Shown: positions 35,063-44,310 of the stretch, piece after piece
Numbering within the stretch: position 1 is the stretch's first letter
How the letters are laid out: each line of letters opens with the position of its first letter
Assembly (NCBI RefSeq): GCF_000626635.1
Contig: NZ_CP007451.1
Span: forward strand, 2,480,001-2,544,000
Source: Draconibacterium orientale
GTDB lineage: Bacteria; Bacteroidota; Bacteroidia; Bacteroidales; Prolixibacteraceae
Length of the DNA: 64,000 nt
Direction: 5' to 3'
Notes under the pieces: model-generated
The model's input: the letters and a program-made list of their open reading frames with translations, nothing else
Database searches by the model: none
What the model was told of the DNA's origin: nothing
Made by a program: the position numbers and the translations under genes

Positions 35063-35391
35063 ATACTAAAACTGAAGGTTAAGCAGTGGCCTCTTTTTGT
35101 AGTTTAATCAGTAATGAAACACTATAATCATCTACCAAATCTATCTTCCTATCTGTAAACATCAGAAATACTGCTTTTTTAACGCTGGTTTTCAATCCGA
35201 TAGTTTCTCCTGGAGATTTTCTTAAATTAACATCGTATTAACATGGCAGTGAAATGCCTGTTAATACAGGACTTTTGAACTGTTTGCATATGAAGTGTTT
35301 AATGAAACATAGAAAAAGATGAACAAAAAGAGCCTGAATTCCTTTTACTTACAGAAAACAAATTGAAAACAGAAATTAAAAATTTAGAATC

Positions 35392-35973
35392 ATGAAAACT
35401 TTATTTGTAGGAATTTTGGCAATGTTTACAGTAAGCGTTGCTATGGCATCAGGAAATTTAAAAGTGAATATGGCTGACAGCGAGAGCGAAGCTACAGTAA
35501 TGAAAATTTCGAACTCGGAAATGGTTAATTATGAAATTAAGTTAGAAGATGCATGGGGTAACCAAATTTATGAGATGAATACTGAAATCCCTCGAAGCGA
35601 GATTAACAAACGTTACGATTTATCCAATCTTGAAAACGGAATGTATTGGTATTCAGTTAAAACGGGTGATGAAGAAATTCGTAAGCAGTTGTCCGTAAAT
35701 TATGGAGAAGTTGAAGTAATGGATGTGCGAAAAACTGTGGATCCTTATTTTTACCAGGACGGAGATCAGATTAAATTAACGTATTTGAACTACGAAAGCG
35801 AGGACATAAGACTGTATGTTTACGACAATAACACATTATTGAAAGAAGTAGCATTGGGTAAAGATTTTACAATACATAAAGCTATCGATTTTTCGGATCT
35901 GAATGACGGAGAATATGATGTTGTACTTACCAATGATTATAACATCTACGAAAATCGTGTAATAATTAATTAA
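35392..35973 (+). CDS. Small secreted two-domain protein, paralogue 5 of 5
   Basis: 193 residues with signal peptide MKTLFVGILAMFTVSVAMAS. The units read NYEIKLEDAWGNQIYEMN plus DLSNLENGMYWYSV, linker TVDPYFYQDGDQIKLTYLNYE, and IRLYVYDNNTLLKEVALG plus DFSDLNDGEYDVVLTNDYN. The conserved DPYF...LxYLN core and DLSxLxxGxY loops tie it to the other four paralogues. It and paralogue 4 begin the mature part with the same GNL(K/S)V segment, so they form a subgroup. Function unknown; the long AT-rich leader before the ATG is typical of highly expressed Bacteroidota genes. Confidence 0.72.
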   Translation: MKTLFVGILAMFTVSVAMASGNLKVNMADSESEATVMKISNSEMVNYEIKLEDAWGNQIYEMNTEIPRSEINKRYDLSNLENGMYWYSVKTGDEEIRKQLSVNYGEVEVMDVRKTVDPYFYQDGDQIKLTYLNYESEDIRLYVYDNNTLLKEVALGKDFTIHKAIDFSDLNDGEYDVVLTNDYNIYENRVIIN

Positions 35974-35999
35974 GGCTTGATTGAAAAGAAAAGATAGAG

Positions 36000-36033
36000 G
36001 GCGGATTCCAATTTGGGAGTTCGCTTTTTTTTT
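36000..36033 (+). terminator. Probable terminator after paralogue 5
   Basis: A weak stem (GCGGATTCC with GGGAGTTCGC) followed by nine T. The T tract is strong, the stem imperfect. Confidence 0.5.
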
Positions 36034-36040
36034 ATGCGAT

Positions 36041-36070
36041 AAAAGCCGGTCCCAAACGGAACCGGCTTCA
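36041..36070 (-). terminator. Terminator hairpin, copy 1 of a direct repeat flanking the RelE module
   Basis: AAGCCGGT...ACCGGCTT hairpin with loop CCCAAACGGA; on the minus strand it ends in TTTT and would stop the toxin transcript. A near-identical copy lies at 36657. Confidence 0.75.
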
Positions 36071-36077
36071 ATTTTTC

Positions 36078-36116
36078 TTGATTCATCGAATGACTACAAG
36101 TCATACGATGAATCAA
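36078..36116. repeat. Long palindrome
   Basis: TTGATTCATCG (36078-36088) is inverted at 36106-36116, and inside it ATGACT/AGTCAT continues the stem around a single A-A mismatch, giving an ~18-bp imperfect hairpin. A REP-like element between paralogue 5 and the toxin gene. Confidence 0.7.
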
Positions 36117-36177
36117 CATCACAAACAATATTCATAGCATAACTTTAAGTCATACCATTAATATGTAGTGACTAATC

Positions 36178-36423
36178 CTATTTATAGCTCTCTTTCCGAT
36201 GAAGAATCCGGCCAATTTCAATACAATCATCAAGCACATCAAACAAGATACGGTAATCGCCAATGCGTAAGCGATAGGCCGGTTCGAAATTGGTAAGTTT
36301 TTTAACGTTTGTAACGTCTGGAAAATCTTTTAAGGAAATAATTTTAGTGTGAATTTTTTTTCTGAGGTCAGGGCTAATCCGTTTTAAATCTTTAATGGCA
36401 GAATTACGAATTCTAATCTCCAT
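36178..36423 (-). CDS. RelE/ParE-family toxin
   Basis: 81 residues from ATG 36423 (MEIRIRNSAIKDLKRISP); a Met five codons upstream is possible. The RelE fold shows in helix residues SAIKDLKRISPDLRKKI, then LTNFEPAYRLRIGDYRILFDV (the core Arg-rich strands) and the C-terminal IEIGRILHRKESYK, with the RHRxxxY-like end typical of mRNA-cleaving RelE members. It overlaps the antitoxin gene by 11 bp. Complete and probably active on ribosome-bound mRNA. Confidence 0.88.
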   Translation of the reverse strand: MEIRIRNSAIKDLKRISPDLRKKIHTKIISLKDFPDVTNVKKLTNFEPAYRLRIGDYRILFDVLDDCIEIGRILHRKESYK

Positions 36424-36601
36424 ATTTAAGATATTCATCGAATGGAATGGATTCCTCGTTTCTGGTTGCCCTGAGAAGTTTTAAATCATTCATGTCTTCT
36501 TTCGAAACAATTTCCAATCCTTCATCTTTAAACGATTTTAGCAAACGAATAACTTTGTTCGCCAGCTTGTCGTTATTGATATTTATTGTAATTGACTTCA
36601 T
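36413..36601 (-). CDS. Antitoxin of the RelE-type module
   Basis: A 62-residue protein, MKSITININNDKLANKVIRL, directly upstream of and overlapping the toxin gene. The short N-terminal strand-helix region and the C-terminal acidic helix fit small antitoxins of RelE modules; I cannot place it in a named antitoxin family. Its role follows from position. Confidence 0.75.
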   Translation of the reverse strand: MKSITININNDKLANKVIRLLKSFKDEGLEIVSKEDMNDLKLLRATRNEESIPFDEYLKYGD

Positions 36602-36656
36602 TATTAGTACTTATCTCTTACAAAGCTACAAAAATAATGCAAAACTTATTAATAAT

Positions 36657-36685
36657 AAAAGCCGGTCCCAAACGAAACCGGCTTT
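36657..36685 (-). terminator. Terminator hairpin, copy 2, closing the methylmalonyl-CoA mutase operon
   Basis: The same hairpin as 36041 with a one-base difference in the loop. On the minus strand it follows the mutase stop at 36735 and ends in TTTTATT. Confidence 0.78.
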
Positions 36686-36734
36686 CTGTATTTTGTCATT
36701 TTTTTAACTTTTAACTTTATCCTTTTGCCTTGAT

Positions 36735-38891
36735 CTAATCTTCCTTGTAGGCTTCGATTAAAATCTCAAGGATTTTTTTGCCTGCGCCAGCAACGCTGGT
36801 TCCAGGGCCGAAAATGGCAACTGCACCGGCATCGTACAGGTATTGGTAATCCTGGTGAGGAATTACACCACCACAAATAACCATGATGTCGTCGCGGCCC
36901 AGTTTTTTCAGCTCGGCAATAATGGCAGGAACCAGTGTTTTATGACCTGCTGCCAGCGAAGAAACACCTACAACGTGCACGTCGTTTTCAACGGCTTGTT
37001 TGGCACTTTCTTCCGGAGTCTGGAATAATGGTCCCATATCAACATCGAAACCAAGGTCGGCGTAACCGGTAGCAACAACTTTTGCACCGCGGTCGTGACC
37101 ATCCTGACCCATTTTGGCGATCATAATACGTGGCTGACGGCCTTGCAATTCAGCGAATTTCTTCGCTAAAGCCTGAGCTTCCTGGAACTCCGACTTGTCT
37201 TGTGCTTCTGCTTTATACACGCCTTCAATAGTTCTGATTACTGCTTTATAACGTCCTGCAACTTTTTCACAAGCATCCGAAATTTCACCTAACGAAGCAC
37301 GTTTTTTAGCGGCTTCAACCGACAAGGCCAACAAGTTGCCTTCGCCTGTTTCTGCAGCTTTTGTAATGGCTGCCAACGCTTTTTGTACGTCTTCTTCGTT
37401 ACGCTCGGCACGCAATTTTTCCAATCTTTCGATTTGCGATTTACGAACTGCTGTGTTGTCGATATCTAAAATGTCAATCGGATCTTCTTTTTCCAAACGG
37501 TATTTGTTGATACCTACAATTGTTTGTGATCCACCATCAATACGGCCTTGTGCACGTGCTGCAGCTTCTTCAATACGCATTTTTGGTACACCGGTCTCGA
37601 TGGCTTTGGCCATACCACCAAGTTTTTCAACCTCTTCGATTAATGCCCATGCTTTTTGTGCCAGCTCGTGTGTTAATGCCTCAACATAGTACGAACCTGC
37701 CCATGGATCAGCTGAACGACAAAGTTCAGTTTCCTGTTGGATGTACAGCTGCGTGTTACGTGCAATACGTGCCGAGAAATCGGTTGGTAATGCAATCGCT
37801 TCGTCAAGTGCATTGGTGTGCAAACTTTGTGTTCCACCCAATGTGGCAGCCATTGCTTCAATAGCAGTTCGGCCAACGTTGTTAAACGGATCTTGCTCAG
37901 TTAACGACCAACCCGAAGTTTGCGAGTGTGTACGCAGTGCCATCGATTTTGGATTTTTCGGGTTAAATTGTTTAACCAGTTTTGCCCAAATCATACGCGC
38001 TGCACGCATTTTGGCAATCTCCATAAAGTGGTTCATTCCAACCGCCCAGAAGAAAGACAAACGTGGTGCAAAAGCATCAATATCCAAACCGGCTTTAACA
38101 CCTGTGCGTAAGTAATCCAAGCCGTCGGCAAGGGTGTATGCCATTTCAATGTCGGCAGTTGCACCAGCTTCCTGCATGTGATAACCCGAAATCGAGATCG
38201 AGTTGAACTTTGGCATATTCTGAGAAGTGAACTCAAAAATGTCGGCAATAATTTTCATCGAGAATTCTGGTGGGTAAATGTAAGTGTTACGCACCATAAA
38301 TTCTTTCAGAATATCGTTCTGAATTGTTCCTGAAAGTTGCTCCAGTGTAGCGCCTTGTTCCAGTCCTGTAACAATGTAAAATGCCAATACAGGAAGAACA
38401 GCACCGTTCATGGTCATCGATACCGACATTTTATCCAAAGGAATCTGATCGAAAAGGATCTTCATGTCCAGGATAGAGTCGATTGCCACACCCGCTTTAC
38501 CAACGTCGCCAACCACACGTTCGTGGTCCGAGTCGTATCCGCGGTGTGTTGCCAGGTCGAATGCCACTGACAAACCTTTCTGACCGGCCGCAAGGTTACG
38601 ACGGTAGAATGCGTTTGATTCTTCGGCAGTTGAGAAACCAGCGTACTGACGGATAGTCCAGGGACGCATGGCGTACATTGCCGAGTAAGGTCCGCGGAGG
38701 TAAGGTGCCAAACCTGCTGCGTAGTTCAGGTGCTCCATTCCTTCAAGGTCTTCTTTGGTGTAAACCGGTTTAACAGGAATCTGCTCCGGTGTTAACCAAT
38801 CTTTTTTGATGTTGTTTTGTGCAGCCCAGTCAGATGCTTTCGCCTGCTCGGTAGCTGCTTTGATATTTATATTTTTAAAATTCGGTTTCAT
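36735..38891 (-). CDS. Methylmalonyl-CoA mutase large subunit
   Basis: 718 residues, full length for the catalytic subunit. The N-terminal TIM barrel starts around [34 protein letters not shown], with [30 protein letters not shown] and the substrate-binding [19 protein letters not shown]. The C-terminal B12 domain has [21 protein letters not shown] with the cobalt-ligand His599, and the [12 protein letters not shown] and GPGTS motifs. It interconverts methylmalonyl-CoA and succinyl-CoA, used by Bacteroidota for propionate formation or use. The small-subunit gene lies upstream, separated by a GxxExxY gene cassette. Confidence 0.96.
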   Translation of the reverse strand: MKPNFKNINIKAATEQAKASDWAAQNNIKKDWLTPEQIPVKPVYTKEDLEGMEHLNYAAGLAPYLRGPYSAMYAMRPWTIRQYAGFSTAEESNAFYRRNLAAGQKGLSVAFDLATHRGYDSDHERVVGDVGKAGVAIDSILDMKILFDQIPLDKMSVSMTMNGAVLPVLAFYIVTGLEQGATLEQLSGTIQNDILKEFMVRNTYIYPPEFSMKIIADIFEFTSQNMPKFNSISISGYHMQEAGATADIEMAYTLADGLDYLRTGVKAGLDIDAFAPRLSFFWAVGMNHFMEIAKMRAARMIWAKLVKQFNPKNPKSMALRTHSQTSGWSLTEQDPFNNVGRTAIEAMAATLGGTQSLHTNALDEAIALPTDFSARIARNTQLYIQQETELCRSADPWAGSYYVEALTHELAQKAWALIEEVEKLGGMAKAIETGVPKMRIEEAAARAQGRIDGGSQTIVGINKYRLEKEDPIDILDIDNTAVRKSQIERLEKLRAERNEEDVQKALAAITKAAETGEGNLLALSVEAAKKRASLGEISDACEKVAGRYKAVIRTIEGVYKAEAQDKSEFQEAQALAKKFAELQGRQPRIMIAKMGQDGHDRGAKVVATGYADLGFDVDMGPLFQTPEESAKQAVENDVHVVGVSSLAAGHKTLVPAIIAELKKLGRDDIMVICGGVIPHQDYQYLYDAGAVAIFGPGTSVAGAGKKILEILIEAYKED

Positions 38892-38904
38892 AATTCTTTT
38901 GTTT

Positions 38905-39350
38905 TAACACGAAGACACTAAGTCACGAAGATTAAAAGTATCCGTTAATTTTTCGTTTAATACCTTGTTTGATTAATGGTACATTAAAATTGATTAGATA
39001 ACCCAGTTTCATGTCTGCCAGTTTCATGTAGGTTAGAGTTTGTACCTCGTGAACCGGCAACAACATTTCAACAGCTTTCAACTCAATGATAACGCACTTT
39101 TCAACTAATATGTCAATGATAAATTCTTTCTGAAGAATCTTGTCTTTATAGACAACCGGCAATTTAACCTGCCTCTCAACAGTAAGACCACGTTCTTTCA
39201 ACTCTTCAACTAAACAAATTTCATAAACCGATTCGAGCAAACCAGGTCCTAATTCTGAATGCACTTCAAAGGCAGCATCCACAATCTGTTTCCCAATTTT
39301 TTCTATTTCAGTTTTCGAGATCATCTTTGAGTCTTCGAGTCTTTGTGTTT
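38905..39350 (-). mobile_element. GxxExxY gene cassette with imperfect terminal inverted repeats (copy 2)
   Basis: A 26-bp sequence at 38905-38930 (TAACACGAAGACACTAAGTC...) is inverted at 39325-39350 with 19 of 26 positions identical by eye. The right arm begins at the base before the gene's ATG. The cassette fills the space between the two mutase subunit genes. Arm sequence differs from copy 1. Confidence 0.5.
38932..39324 (-). CDS. GxxExxY family protein
   Basis: 130 residues with the hallmark GPGLLESVYEICLVEEL, a nuclease-like core KEFIIDILVEKCVIIELKAVE and the ending LTYMKLADMKLGYLINFNVPLIKQGIKR. It is a clear homologue of the protein encoded at 15251-15640, though the two are well diverged. 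Function not established. Its position between mutase subunits makes no metabolic sense and suggests insertion; it is co-oriented, so the operon can still be transcribed through it. Confidence 0.88.
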   Translation of the reverse strand: MISKTEIEKIGKQIVDAAFEVHSELGPGLLESVYEICLVEELKERGLTVERQVKLPVVYKDKILQKEFIIDILVEKCVIIELKAVEMLLPVHEVQTLTYMKLADMKLGYLINFNVPLIKQGIKRKINGYF

Positions 39351-39352
39351 AA

Positions 39353-41215
39353 TTATATCCCCAGTTTTTCTTGGTAACCTTTTAACTCTTCCAAAATGTT
39401 GCTTTTCACATGAATGAAGTTGGTGATACCTTTTGCTTTCAACTCGTCTGCGCAAGCAGGAGCTCCGGCAACAACCAAAATTTCTTCACCCAATTGCTCA
39501 GCTACTGCAGGAACAATTTCAGCATACTCATCATCCGAACTACAAACCACAACAATGTCGGCGCCTGCTGCTTTTGCTGCGGCAACACCTTCTTCAACTG
39601 TTGCGAATCCGTTATTATCCTGTACGTCGAAACCGGCAACGGCAAAGAAATTACAGCTGAATTGTGCGCGTGCCTTACGGAAAGCAAGGTTACCCATGGT
39701 AAGCATAAATGCCAGCGGGCGTTTGTTTTCGCGTGCGTACATGTCGGTTGTGTAGCGCAATGCTTCAAATGGTTGAGCACCGCGGTAAGGTTTCAGTGTT
39801 TCCACTTCAGCACCTTCTTCGGCCAGGTCAACTGCTTCGAACAATGAACCGTCGAAATCAGCTTTCATGTTTTCTGTGAAGTTAGGGAACTGGTTGGTTC
39901 CAAGGATATTTTCGCGACGCTGAGCGATCTTTTTGTTGCGATCTTCAGCCATTGCTTTAACTTCAGCCTGAACAAAACCTTCTTTGAAAGCAGCAATGAA
40001 ACCACCTTTTTCCTGAACGGTTAGGAAAAGTTCCCATGCCTGATCAGCTAAGGCTTCAGTAAGTGTTTCAATGTAGTAAGAACCTGCTGACGGATCGGCA
40101 ATTTTATCGAAGTGCGATTCTTCTTTTAACAGGATTTGCTGGTTACGTGCAATACGCTCCGAGAACGGAGTAGTTTCTTCGTAAACCGCGTTAAACGGAA
40201 GTACAGTTACCGAGTGTGCACCACCCAAAGTGGCCGACATTGCTTCGGTTTGTGTACGCAGCATGTTTACATACGGATCGTAAACGGTTTTGTTGAAACG
40301 GTTGGTTTCGCTGTGAACGATCATTTTTGCCGAACACTTGCACTCTGGTCCGTAAGCTTCAACAATCTTTGACCATAAAAGTCGGCCGGCACGCAACTTG
40401 GCTATTTCCATAAAATAGTTGTTGCTGATACCCATGTTGAATTTAATCGCTTTAGCTGCATCGTCAACACTAACACCGGCTTCGGTTAATTGTGTTAAGT
40501 ACTCGGCTCCTTGTGCCAGCGCGAAGGCCAACTCCTGAGCGATTGATGATCCGCTGTTTGCGAAGAATTTTCCGTGAACGCCAATTATGCGGAAATTCTT
40601 AACAGGTTTTGCTGCTTCAACAGCCTGAACCAGGTTTTTTACTGCATCTTCTTCCAGTTTACCTTTTAACACGAAAGTTCCAATAGGATCGATGGATGCC
40701 GAAGCAATCACTTTATCGTTGTCCCAGTTGCCTTCCGAAACGTAAGCTGCAAAAGCTTCGGCGCAGTTGCAGTTGTCGCAAGGGCAAACCAGGTTAACTT
40801 CGGCTGCTTCCAGACAAATGTCTTTAAGCAACACGCCCAGGCTTTCCTTGGTAACCGAACCACATTCGCTGAAAAGGAAACCCAAAGAGGTGATGCCTTT
40901 CCCAAGCACTTCCAAAGCTTTTTTGTTAGCTTCTTCAAAATCGGTAACAAAGATGTTTTGACGAATGAACCAATCGTTGTTGGTTTTATTGTTTCCCCGC
41001 ACATATGGAAATTCTCCCGGTAAGCTTTCCAGGTAGTCTTTTCCTGCAAGGTTTTCCTGACGGTAATACGGGCGTACTTTGAATCCCTCGTAAGTTTTCC
41101 AAACCAGCGAACGCTCGTAGTCTTTGCCTTTTAAATCGGCATTAATTTTTGCTTCCCACTCTTCTGTTGTGATGGGTGCAAAATCGGTGAACAGTTTTTG
41201 CTCTTTATCTGCCAT
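39353..41215 (-). CDS. Methylmalonyl-CoA mutase small subunit
   Basis: 620 residues from ATG 41215 (MADKEQKLFTDFAPITTEEW). The longer frame from 41308 would begin upstream of a -7 box (41245-41252), so it is rejected. It has the mutase barrel (EGFKVRPYYRQENL, TEAMSATLGGAHSVTVLPF, RIARNQQILLKEESHFDKIADPSAGSYYIE) but, as usual for the non-catalytic subunit, no DxHxxG cobalamin motif in its C-terminal Rossmann-like domain (FMLTMGNLAFRKARAQF, VVVCSSDDEYAEIVP). It forms a heterodimer with the large subunit. Confidence 0.95.
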   Translation of the reverse strand: MADKEQKLFTDFAPITTEEWEAKINADLKGKDYERSLVWKTYEGFKVRPYYRQENLAGKDYLESLPGEFPYVRGNNKTNNDWFIRQNIFVTDFEEANKKALEVLGKGITSLGFLFSECGSVTKESLGVLLKDICLEAAEVNLVCPCDNCNCAEAFAAYVSEGNWDNDKVIASASIDPIGTFVLKGKLEEDAVKNLVQAVEAAKPVKNFRIIGVHGKFFANSGSSIAQELAFALAQGAEYLTQLTEAGVSVDDAAKAIKFNMGISNNYFMEIAKLRAGRLLWSKIVEAYGPECKCSAKMIVHSETNRFNKTVYDPYVNMLRTQTEAMSATLGGAHSVTVLPFNAVYEETTPFSERIARNQQILLKEESHFDKIADPSAGSYYIETLTEALADQAWELFLTVQEKGGFIAAFKEGFVQAEVKAMAEDRNKKIAQRRENILGTNQFPNFTENMKADFDGSLFEAVDLAEEGAEVETLKPYRGAQPFEALRYTTDMYARENKRPLAFMLTMGNLAFRKARAQFSCNFFAVAGFDVQDNNGFATVEEGVAAAKAAGADIVVVCSSDDEYAEIVPAVAEQLGEEILVVAGAPACADELKAKGITNFIHVKSNILEELKGYQEKLGI

Positions 41216-41244
41216 GTTGAAAATTGTTATTGAAAATCGAGTGG

Positions 41245-41252
41245 CAAAATTA
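41245..41252 (-). promoter_or_regulatory. -7 box (TAATTTTG) of the mutase operon
   Basis: Minus-strand TAATTTTG fits TAnnTTTG, 30 bp before ATG 41215; the -33 element is not convincing. Confidence 0.5.
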
Positions 41253-41690
41253 GGGGTTTTAAAGGTACGCACCTCAGAATCACTATGGTTTTTGACGAAT
41301 GTTAACAAAAATCATGTTAATCATGGGGTCAATTTAAAGTTGAGGTAAGATAACCCGTAATAACAGACAGTCAACTCTTTATATAATGTGGTGATTTACG
41401 TGAGGAATTCTATAAAAACAGTTCTTGAAATTATAGGAAAAACACACTTATGCAACGATGTATTTAATAGGTGGTTTTAATATTAACATATTTTAACAAA
41501 ATTGCTGAATGCCTCGAAAATAGGGGTGTATGGATGATTTAGAAGCTAGAATGTGTATTAAAAAATAAAAAAGATTAAACAAAAAGTGTTTAAGATTGTA
41601 TTAGTTGGTGTTGAACAAATTGAAAACAAGAAAACAATTTCAGAGAACGAAAACAGAAACACGTATTTACACACTTTGAAAACTAGAATT
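41253..41690. other. Divergent intergenic region before the fasciclin gene
   Basis: AT-rich, without a convincing gene, hairpin or promoter box on the plus strand. A long in-frame extension of the fasciclin gene (from 41586) exists but lacks a signal peptide at its start and is treated as untranslated leader. Confidence 0.5.
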
Positions 41691-43484
41691 ATGAAAACGA
41701 TTGAATTTTTTAAAAAGACAAAAAGCCGGTTTAATTTTCTACCGGTAGTGCTATTAGCTTTGGTAATTGGGTTTACCTCATGCGACGATGACGATGATCC
41801 AGCTCCGATGCCGGAAATGGAAGCAGAGGAAGAGAAGACTATTGTAGATGTAGCTGCCGAGGCAGGTTCATTTAATGTACTGATTCAGGCAGCACAAAAA
41901 GCTGGCCTGGCCGATTTCTTAAGCACCGAGAAAAATATTACCGTTTTTGCACCAACCGACGACGCTTTTGCAGCTTTGTTAACCGATTTGGGTGCAAGCA
42001 GCTTAGATGATCTGGATGCAGCAACTTTAGCAGCGGTTCTGAAGTACCATGTTGTTGGTGATTTAGCTTATTCGAACAACCTTTCGTCGGGAGCAGTAGC
42101 TACTTTAAATACCGATTCACCTGATGAAACTCCTCTTTCAATTTTGGTAAATGTTGATGGAGGTGTAATGGTTAACAACGCCACTGTAACCACTGCCGAT
42201 GTTATGGCTTCAAATGGAGTTATTCATGTTATCGACAAAGTATTGCTGCCACCAACAGTGGTTGATCTGGCCACTTATTCGGAAAGTTTTACATCGCTGG
42301 TGAGTGCTGTTGTTAAAGCCGATTTGGCAGGAGCTTTAAGTGGTGATGGACCATTTACTGTGTTTGCACCAACAAACGATGCTTTTGCAGCGCTTTTTGC
42401 CGCACTCGGAATCTCGGATTTGGATGAGGTGGCAGTTGAAGATTTAACCTCGATTTTAACTTACCACGTGGTTGGCGATAATGTAATGTCAACCGAACTG
42501 TCAGCTGGGAGTGTTGCATCAATCTCGGGCGAAGAATTTGAAGTAACCATTGACGGTGAAGTAATGATAAACGGTACAGTTAAAGTAGTAGCTACCGATA
42601 TACAGGGAACAAATGGTGTTATTCATGTAATTGATGCCGTTTTGGTTCCTGAAATGCAAAAGTCGAATACCATAGCCGATATTGCTGTGGCTAATTCGGA
42701 GTTTTCAATTCTGGTTGAGGCGCTAATGAAAGCTGACCTGGTTGGAGCTGTTGCAGATAGTGAGGCAGAGTTGACTGTTTTTGCGCCAACCAATGATGCT
42801 TTCGTTGCGCTTCTTTCTGAGTTGGGAGCTACCTCGCTGGATGATGTGCCGGTAGGAACATTAACCGATATTTTACTGTATCATGTTATTGGCAGTAAAG
42901 CCATGTCAACCGATTTGGCCAGTGGTTATTTCCCAACATTATCAACATTTAGCGACAATAATCTGTCGATGTACATTGAAGTTGGCGAAGGTGTAACGAT
43001 TAACGGAAATACAATGGTTACAGCTGCCGATATTGAAGCCGACAACGGAGTGATTCACGTAGTTGATAAAGTTATTCTTCCGCCATCGGTAGTTGATATT
43101 GCTATTGCAAACGAAAATTTTAGCACGCTGGTTAGTGCAGTTGTAAAAGCAGGTTTGGTTGATGCTTTAAGTGGCGAAGGACCGTTTACCGTATTTGCAC
43201 CTACCAATGCAGCTTTCGATGCATTGTTTGCCGAGCTTGGAATAGCGGGAATTTACGACCTGACTGCCGAGGAGTTAACGCCAATTCTTTTGTATCATGT
43301 AGTGTCGGGTAACGTACTTTCAACCGACCTTGCAAATGGCGAAGTGCCAACCTTAAAAGAGGGAAGCAGTATTACTGTTGATCTTTCATCAGGAGTAATG
43401 ATTAACGAAAGTAACGTTGTAGCAGCCGATGTGCAGGGAGCGAACGGTGTTATACATGTTATTGATAAGGTATTGCTGCCGTAA
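41691..43484 (+). CDS. Lipoprotein with four fasciclin (FAS1) domains
   Basis: 597 residues from ATG 41691. MKTIEFFKKTKSRFNFLPVV...GFTSC is a lipoprotein leader followed by an acidic run (DDDDDP), suggesting surface export in Bacteroidota. Four FAS1 repeats start near residues 48, 188, 325 and 465. Each has the H1 motif (ITVFAPTDDAF, FTVFAPTNDAF, LTVFAPTNDAF, FTVFAPTNAAF), a YHVV/YHVI motif and the H2 motif NGVIHVIDKVLLPP. FAS1 proteins mediate adhesion. Repeats 2 and 4 are most alike, pointing to internal duplication. A second, single-domain FAS1 gene follows. Confidence 0.93.
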   Translation: MKTIEFFKKTKSRFNFLPVVLLALVIGFTSCDDDDDPAPMPEMEAEEEKTIVDVAAEAGSFNVLIQAAQKAGLADFLSTEKNITVFAPTDDAFAALLTDLGASSLDDLDAATLAAVLKYHVVGDLAYSNNLSSGAVATLNTDSPDETPLSILVNVDGGVMVNNATVTTADVMASNGVIHVIDKVLLPPTVVDLATYSESFTSLVSAVVKADLAGALSGDGPFTVFAPTNDAFAALFAALGISDLDEVAVEDLTSILTYHVVGDNVMSTELSAGSVASISGEEFEVTIDGEVMINGTVKVVATDIQGTNGVIHVIDAVLVPEMQKSNTIADIAVANSEFSILVEALMKADLVGAVADSEAELTVFAPTNDAFVALLSELGATSLDDVPVGTLTDILLYHVIGSKAMSTDLASGYFPTLSTFSDNNLSMYIEVGEGVTINGNTMVTAADIEADNGVIHVVDKVILPPSVVDIAIANENFSTLVSAVVKAGLVDALSGEGPFTVFAPTNAAFDALFAELGIAGIYDLTAEELTPILLYHVVSGNVLSTDLANGEVPTLKEGSSITVDLSSGVMINESNVVAADVQGANGVIHVIDKVLLP

Positions 43485-43497
43485 TTAGATGATATGG

Positions 43498-43534
43498 ATT
43501 GCAATGAGACAGCATCTTTCTGTCTCATTGCAAT
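43498..43534. terminator. 15-bp perfect hairpin between the two fasciclin genes
   Basis: ATTGCAATGAGACAG (43498-43512) is perfectly inverted at 43520-43534 with a 7-nt loop. Few T follow, so it may act as a processing site or weak terminator. Confidence 0.65.
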
Positions 43535-43609
43535 TAAGATTTTCCCTTAAACTGAAAGGTAATATATTGACGACTTAGAAACAGAGACAAACAAAAAATT
43601 AATGGTATC

Positions 43610-44134
43610 ATGAAAACAGTAAAACAAATTTTTTCGATTGCGCTGGTGGCGGTAATGACTTTTGGTCTGGCTTTAACTTCAGCAGCAAAAAGTAACGACG
43701 ACACTTCGTCGGCCACAGTAGTAGAAATTGCCGTTTCAAATCCTGATTTTTCAATTCTGGTTGAAGCGGTTACCAAAGCCGATCTGGCGGGAGCTTTAAG
43801 TGCTGACGGACCGTTTACCGTGTTTGCGCCAAACAACGCTGCTTTTAAAGCCTTGTTTGCCGATTTGGGAGTGAAAGGCGTTGAGGATTTGACGGCAGAA
43901 CAACTTACGCCAATTTTAACTTACCACGTTGTATCGGGCAAAGTAATGTCGAGCGACCTGTCGAATACTTCAGTTGAAACATTAAATGGTAAGAAAATTA
44001 AAATCGACTTATCAGACAATGTAAAGATTAACGATAGCAAAGTAATTGCTGCTGATATTGACGGGAAAAACGGAGTAATACACGTAATCGACAAAGTGCT
44101 TATTCCTGCTGAAAAATCGGGTGATTGCAACTAG
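43610..44134 (+). CDS. Secreted single-domain fasciclin (FAS1) protein
   Basis: 174 residues: a signal peptide (MKTVKQIFSIALVAVMTFGLALTSAA is the hydrophobic leader) and one FAS1 domain with FTVFAPNNAAFKALFADLG, TYHVVSGKVMSSDL and NGVIHVIDKVLIP. No lipobox, so probably periplasmic or released. The domain is most like the last repeat of the upstream lipoprotein (shared LTPIL-YHVVSG), which suggests origin by partial duplication. A likely adhesion or matrix protein. Confidence 0.92.
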   Translation: MKTVKQIFSIALVAVMTFGLALTSAAKSNDDTSSATVVEIAVSNPDFSILVEAVTKADLAGALSADGPFTVFAPNNAAFKALFADLGVKGVEDLTAEQLTPILTYHVVSGKVMSSDLSNTSVETLNGKKIKIDLSDNVKINDSKVIAADIDGKNGVIHVIDKVLIPAEKSGDCN

Positions 44135-44182
44135 GATATCTCATACGCTATGACACTTAAGTAAAGATTTACCATGACAAAT

Positions 44183-44212
44183 TAACCGGCTTCGAAAGGA
44201 GCCGGTTTTTTC
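44183..44212 (+). terminator. Rho-independent terminator after the FAS1 gene
   Basis: AACCGGCT/AGCCGGTT stem, loop TCGAAAGG, then TTTT. Confidence 0.85.
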
Positions 44213-44310
44213 GTTAAAGATTGTAAAAATGAAATGAAGCTGCAGAATTCATTTTAATTATTCCTGCTAATTTTTATAAATTGCGTTTCTTGAAATGGAG
44301 GATATTTTGA

